Assembly (NCBI GenBank): GCA_002284615.2
Contig: MU069626.1
Span: 186,108 to 205,955 of the forward strand
Direction: 5' to 3'
Source: Dunaliella salina
Taxonomy: Eukaryota; Chlorophyta; Chlorophyceae; Chlamydomonadales; Dunaliellaceae
Length of the DNA stretch: 19,848 nt
Shown here: piece by piece, positions 15,966 through 19,848 of the stretch
How positions within the stretch are numbered: position 1 is the stretch's first letter
How the letters are laid out: each line of letters begins with the position of its first letter
Program-made: the position numbers and the translations under genes
The notes under the pieces: generated by a model
Told to the model about the DNA's origin: nothing
Database searches by the model: none
Seen by the model: only the letters and a program-made list of their open reading frames with translations

Positions 15966-16352
15966 ATCAGGCCAACTCTATTGCCGCTGGTGCCGCACCG
16001 AGTGATGTTGCTGCACCAGCTGCGGTTGCCGCACCATAGAGCTGGCTTGGTCTTCTAGGCATCAAGCCTTGCTGCACCAAAGATTGTGATGTGGGCTTGA
16101 TCTTTTGCTTTCCTAGCCAGCTCCACTAAGCTGCCTTGGCCTTGAACGCATCAAGCCAGCTCTCATGCTGCTGCTGCCGCACCAATTGCTGTTGCCGCTC
16201 CAAGACCTGGAGCTGGCTAGGTAAGCAGAGGATTGAGCCCAAATTACACTCCTTGGTGCAGCGAGGCTTGGTGCGTAGAAGACCAAGTCAGCCCTATTGC
16301 TGCTGCTGCTGCACCAATTGCTGTTGCCGCTCCAAAAACTGGAGCCGGCCAG
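15966..16352 (+). repeat. Three Ala/Pro-rich exon-like segments, two with GTAAGC donors
   Basis: Segments at about 15969-16034, 16164-16217 and 16288-16352 share the CACCAATTGCTGTTGCCGCT pattern and read A-A-A-A-P-I-A-V-A-A-P on the plus strand. The last two are followed by CTAG/GTAAGC and CCAG/GTAAGC. A CAG precedes the third, leaving a 70-bp intron-like spacer. The first has a stop, and the second would read TAG at its donor. They look like tandem exon duplications of a decayed or overlapping plus-strand transcription unit, but simple slippage of GCT repeats is a rival explanation. Confidence 0.4.
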
Positions 16353-16650
16353 GTAAGCTGATTTCCACTATCAGCCTTGGTGTGGCAACAACTTGTACCT
16401 TCATTTACACCCGCGGACATCTTCGAAAAAAAGGCTGGACATGACGGAAGATCATAGGCTGGCAGCACCATCAACAGTCCAGGGCTATGCACGCGGCGAA
16501 GCCCTCACACTGCCCACCAACAGCAGGTTGCAAGAAAGGGTGGCGGTTCATGAGACCGCACCACGACTGAGCAGTACACCATGCATGCAGACATGGAGCC
16601 TGCTTGCACACTTCTGCTGCCACACTTTTTCCTTTGCTATGCATTTAGAC
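16353..16650. other. Unassigned stretch
   Basis: Overlapping open frames in several phases show no motif. Nothing is supported here. Confidence 0.35.
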
Positions 16651-16920
16651 CGCATGCACCGCTGCGCAGTATGCCAGGCGAGCTGATGTGGAGGCGGCAT
16701 TCACGGCTGCCGGCCACACATCACATGCTCTGCCGAAGGTACCCACGGACACCTGTCAGCTGTCTGCTGCCAAACTCAGTTTTTTCATGCGCATGCGAGA
16801 TTGCACGCACCGCTGCGCAGTACGCCAGGCGAGCCGATGTGGAGGCGGCATGCACGGCTGCGAGCCACGCGTCACGCTCCGCCGAGGATCGCCACAGACA
16901 CCTGTTGCGCTTGTAGCGCG
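16651..16920. repeat. 151-bp tandem duplication open on both strands
   Basis: GCTGCGCAGTAYGCCAGGCG recurs at 16661 and 16812. Homology continues for most of the unit at roughly three-quarters identity. In the best-preserved core the changes are mostly synonymous in a plus frame (TAAQYARRADVEAA) and also in a minus frame (ASTSARLAYCAAV), so substitution pattern does not decide the coding strand. The plus frame ends in LLRL and a TAG near 16916. Confidence 0.65.
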
Positions 16921-16960
16921 GCACCGCATCTTGGGGCTCCTCATCATCCTCGACCACCAC
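16902..16960 (-). CDS. Candidate short acidic exon of the minus-strand gene
   Basis: An acceptor GCAATGCAG and donor AACAG/GTGTCTG bracket 59 nt that read VVVEDDEEPQDAVPRYKRN plus two bases. The acidic then basic composition agrees with the terminal exon. Its exit phase (2) is not directly compatible with the phase-0 terminal exon, so at least one more exon would be needed. Three diverged copies lie upstream. Confidence 0.4.
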
Positions 16961-17215
16961 CTGCATTGCAGCAAGGTATGGCACCACCGGCAGTATGCCA
17001 TGCACTGCACTGAGCGAAGCGCAGCGAGGCCCTGCATCTCGGGGCTCCTCATCAACCTTAACCACCACCTGAATTGCAGCAAGGCCTGGCACCTTGAGGC
17101 TCCTCATTCCCTTCAACCACCACCTGCATTGCATCACAGCACTGCACCACCTGAAGCAGACCAAGGGCTGGCACATCGGAGCTCCTCATCACCCTCAACC
17201 ACTGCCTGTACAATC
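16961..17215 (-). repeat. Three degenerate copies of the acidic exon and its acceptor
   Basis: On the minus strand, CAG followed by GTGGTGGTTRARGGNRATGA or a close variant begins at 17068, 17123 and 17205, repeating the exon starting at 16960. They encode VVVKVDEEP, VVVEGNEEP and AVVEGDEEL before diverging or stopping. Spacings are 108, 55 and 82 bp. They look like decayed or alternative exon duplicates. Confidence 0.6.
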
Positions 17216-17224
17216 GCCCACCTA

Positions 17225-17286
17225 CAGTGCACTTTGTCAACGTGACAGTGCACTTTGTCAGTGTGACAGGCACTTCGTCGGTGTGA
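17225..17286. repeat. 21-bp tandem repeat, three units
   Basis: CAGTGCACTTTGTCARYGTGA occurs at 17225, 17246 and 17267 (the last is 20 bp and diverged). It directly precedes the hairpin satellite. Confidence 0.85.
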
Positions 17287-17303
17287 GAGTCTGAGTCAGA
17301 GTG

Positions 17304-17520
17304 CGCACGATGGCCCAGCAAAAGTGCGCTCTATCAGTGTAACAGTGCGCATATGCATGCACAGCAATGTGCGCTCTGTCAGAGTGCGCACATGCATGCG
17401 AACAAAAAAGTGCGCTCTGTCAGAGTGCGCACATGCATGCGAACAACATGTGCGCTCTGTGAGATGGCACGCTTGCATGCACGGCAAAGCGCACTGTCAG
17501 TGTACGCACATGCATGCACG
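17304..17520. repeat. About 40-48 bp satellite array of hairpin-forming units
   Basis: Five units share GTGCGCTCTGTCAGAGTGCG, CACATGCATGC and an A-rich spacer. Each well-preserved unit contains an inverted repeat (GTGCGC...TCTG / CAGA...GCGCAC) and the palindrome TGCATGCA or a variant. The outer units are more diverged than the central two. Confidence 0.8.
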
Positions 17521-17730
17521 AGAGAAAAAAAAATGAGGCACTGCGGCTGGAAACTTCAAGGTACTTGCCCATGGCCACCTATGCCCTCCTCAGTCTCACA
17601 CACACATCAAAGATGAAGCACATTGCTTGCAATCACATGCTTTGCCCCCTGCATCTGCAATACCAGCCTCCATCACCACCTCCAGCACCAAGCACTTGCA
17701 TAAAAAGGCAACATCCATGTCTGCTTGTAC

Positions 17731-17763
17731 CTGGCACAGCATCACCTCAGACCTCCTCAGCCT
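17731..17763 (-). CDS. Candidate 11-codon micro-exon of the minus-strand gene
   Basis: CTTTTAAG followed by 33 nt and CAG/GTACAAG. It reads RLRRSEVMLCQ in phase 0 at both ends, which would fit after the exon ending at 18435. Evidence is limited to splice sites and phase, so chance is a serious alternative. Confidence 0.25.
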
Positions 17764-17822
17764 CTTAAAAGGCAAAAAAGGGGCATACAAGTGCGCACGC
17801 TTTTGCATGTGCAAGAGCACAT

Positions 17823-18434
<612 letters not shown>

Positions 18435-18500
18435 CTCTGGACAATCATCCCCTAAAAGCCTCTGTGTGCTCTTGGTGCCGTCCTGGCCCCTGCGCCGCGC
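18435..18500 (-). CDS. Short exon of the minus-strand gene
   Basis: An acceptor TATTTCTTGCAG and donor CCAGAG/GTGGGT bracket 66 nt, phase 0 at both ends. The peptide is ARRRGQDGTKSTQRLLGDDC followed by PE. The incoming phase matches the exon ending at 18744 through a 243-bp intron with GTGAGT at its 5' end and a pyrimidine-rich 3' end. The family is not recognised. Confidence 0.55.
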
Positions 18501-18743
18501 CTGCAAGAAATACAGGGAGCAGCTCAGGTAAATTTTCTGGAGAGGAGTCGAACGCAAAATGGAAAGAGCCTGATGGTTGCCTACAGGCCGCCTGGCAAGG
18601 AGCCCACATAAATTGTTCAATGCAGGTTCAGGACCTGCAACACCTGAAGGCAATCCAGGAGAGCGTGACTTGGAGCCACTCCTAGGAAAATAGTTTGGAT
18701 TTTTCAGGGAAAATTCGTACGGATTTCAAAAGAAGGCACTCAC

Positions 18744-18940
18744 CCTGGCAGAGCGAGATTTTGAGCCACTCCTCCTGCCCCCCTCCTCCTCCTCCTCCTC
18801 CTCCTCCTCTTCCTCTTCCTCCCCGCCGCCCTCGGTGCCCCCCTCTGTCGGCTCAACGCCTTCGCTGCCTGCCTCACTCACGCTCTTACTGCTGGGGCCC
18901 CCCAGGCTCGCCCCCATCTTCTGCAGACTGTTCCATTCGC
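18744..18940 (-). CDS. Acidic exon of the minus-strand gene
   Basis: The donor AGG/GTGAGT at 18743 is near consensus. The best acceptor is CTGCGCAG at 18941-18943. The 197-nt exon then begins in phase 1 and ends in phase 0, matching both neighbours. It reads EWNSLQKMGASLGGPSSKSV, then a Gly/Glu segment, 13 Glu and a basic end (GGRRSGSKSRSAR). A second frame over the first 90 nt (HEWRALLRRRMEQSAEDGG) looks at least as coding-like but meets a TAA at a GTAAG site. An alternative exon form or a frameshift is therefore possible. Confidence 0.55.
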
Positions 18941-18967
18941 CTGCGCAGCAACGCGCGCCATTCATGC

Positions 18968-19086
18968 AAGCCTTCATTCATTCATTCATTCCTGCAAGCG
19001 TTCATGCAAGCTTTCACGCATTCATTCATTCATTCATTCATGCAAGCATTCATTCATGCAAGCATTCATTCATGCAAGCATTCATA
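18968..19086. repeat. (ATTC)n-based repeat
   Basis: CATT/ATTC tetranucleotide runs are interspersed with GCAAGC, in the intron upstream of the acidic exon on the minus strand. Confidence 0.9.
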
Positions 19087-19356
19087 CTTGAGGAGTTATG
19101 TCGGGCGCCTGTTGGGCGCAAAATTGCCTGTCGGGTGCATGGTTGCCTGCAAGCGCATGATTATTACTTGCACATGGTTGCTTGTCAGGTGCTGCCCCAC
19201 CACCTACAAACACTGCTACCTTCACTTGTGTCATCACACTCTTGCTTCCACGAGTGTCACACGCGCTCCAGCACATCGTGCAGGAGTGCAAATTTCCATC
19301 AGGGCCCCACTGCGAAGAGGGCTCACAATCCACACCCACCCACACCCCGATTTCTA
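19087..19356. other. Intron sequence, no supported exon
   Basis: Imperfect repeats around TTGCCTGTCGGGTGCATGG are seen near 19095-19190. No exon or RNA is supported. Confidence 0.4.
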
Positions 19357-19530
19357 TTTGAGACTCTGATCAGGCGCTGCTCCACCTCCAGCATGTGCAG
19401 CATAAGCTGAACTGCAAAGATATATCTCCTGCACTCACATCCACAACTTAAACCCAACACTTGTGGCACCGATGATGCACTGCTTCACTTCCACCATTTG
19501 CAGCACCAGCTGCACTGCAGTCACAGCTCT
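19357..19530 (-). repeat. Two degenerate copies of the exon at 19612-19756
   Basis: The end of that exon (VQLKLRMLEVEQRIISATG) is repeated at about 19458-19530 (VQLVLQMVEVKQCIIGAT; donor CAGGT changed to CAAGT) and about 19358-19411 (VQLMLHMLEVEQRLIRVS). The nearer copy is out of phase with a plausible acceptor. The farther copy has TTTGCAG immediately before it in phase 1 and a possible phase-1 donor, so it could be spliced in frame as an alternative exon. Confidence 0.7.
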
Positions 19531-19611
19531 AACAGAAAAAAAGTTTTGCGCGATTGCTTCTTCCTCTCCTTCCCAAACCCCCAACACCCATACTCACACC
19601 CACACCCACAC

Positions 19612-19756
19612 CTGTGGCACTGATGATGCGCTGCTCCACCTCCAGCATGCGCAGCTTCAGCTGCACTGCAATTACAGCTGACAAAGGGCTGTCAGGGCCC
19701 AGCTTGTCCCCCTCTCCCTCCAGGTCTGCCACCTGCCGTCCCCACTCTTCCTCAAC
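19612..19756 (-). CDS. Internal exon of the minus-strand gene
   Basis: An acceptor ATTCACAG, after a TG microsatellite, and donor CCACAG/GTGTGG bracket 145 nt, phase 0 in and phase 1 out. It encodes VEEEWGRQVADLEGEGDKLG, then a helical segment ending AVQLKLRMLEVEQRIISAT. This non-repetitive, amphipathic peptide is the best clue to the protein, but I do not recognise the family. The out-phase matches the acidic exon at 18744-18940. Confidence 0.65.
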
Positions 19757-19765
19757 CTGTGAATG

Positions 19766-19768
<3 letters not shown>

Positions 19769-19848
<80 letters not shown>
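19769..19848. repeat. (GT)40 microsatellite at the window edge
   Basis: A perfect GT tract runs off the right edge, 12 bases from the acceptor of the preceding minus-strand exon. It probably lies in the next upstream intron. Confidence 0.97.

Noticed and set aside
16136..16444. Cys-rich secreted peptide
   Set aside because: The Cys runs are the TGC frame of GCT/CTG trinucleotide repeats and contain the GTAAGC donor-like sites.
17304..17520. CRISPR-like array
   Set aside because: Units are diverged head-to-tail satellites without unique spacers of constant length, in eukaryotic sequence.
18695..19410. Plus-strand ORFs of 191-224 codons over 18.7-19.4 kb
   Set aside because: They translate TCC runs and the ATTC repeat. 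The minus strand carries phase-consistent exons here.

Overview
This is nuclear DNA from a eukaryote, most probably a green alga. The pointers are short exons bounded by GT/AG sites, introns full of (CA/TG)n tracts, intermediate GC content, a LINE ending in TGTAA (the chlorophyte polyadenylation signal), and LINE fragments that combine RNase H with a restriction-like endonuclease, a combination described for Dualen/RandI elements of Chlamydomonas. A Chlamydomonadales genome such as Dunaliella fits, but that is inference. There are no bacterial operons, tRNA or rRNA genes.

Layout. (1) 1-1933: the 3' part of a plus-strand gene. An Ala/Ser-rich exon (52-338) and a terminal exon (1772-1933) are phase-compatible. 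The intron between them has a 69-bp tandem repeat copying the donor region and a 114-bp tandem repeat resembling the acceptor region. (2) About 2660-13130: a graveyard of non-LTR retrotransposons. Family B (my label) reads RNase H, CCHC finger, PD-ExK-type endonuclease, a conserved C-terminal module, a stem-loop 3'UTR and a CTTTT-like tail. Nine 5'-truncated or broken copies are visible. Family A (my label) is a LINE with an RT domain and a different C-terminus. Target-site duplications give a chronology: copy B sits in copy C, copy E in copy F, and copy H in LINE-A, which itself sits in copy J. (3) 13648-19756: the 3' part of a minus-strand gene. It has a long acidic/basic terminal exon and several short upstream exons, separated by introns holding a 259-bp CA tract, a 41-bp G run, degenerate exon duplications, Pro- and Ala-rich repeats, a small inverted-repeat element and hairpin-forming satellites.

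The two host genes converge on the retroelement block. Neither product could be identified. The minus gene encodes a charged, probably nuclear protein; the plus gene encodes a low-complexity protein. In both genes the splice-site neighbourhoods themselves are tandemly duplicated, which is the most unusual property of the window. No retroelement copy is intact.
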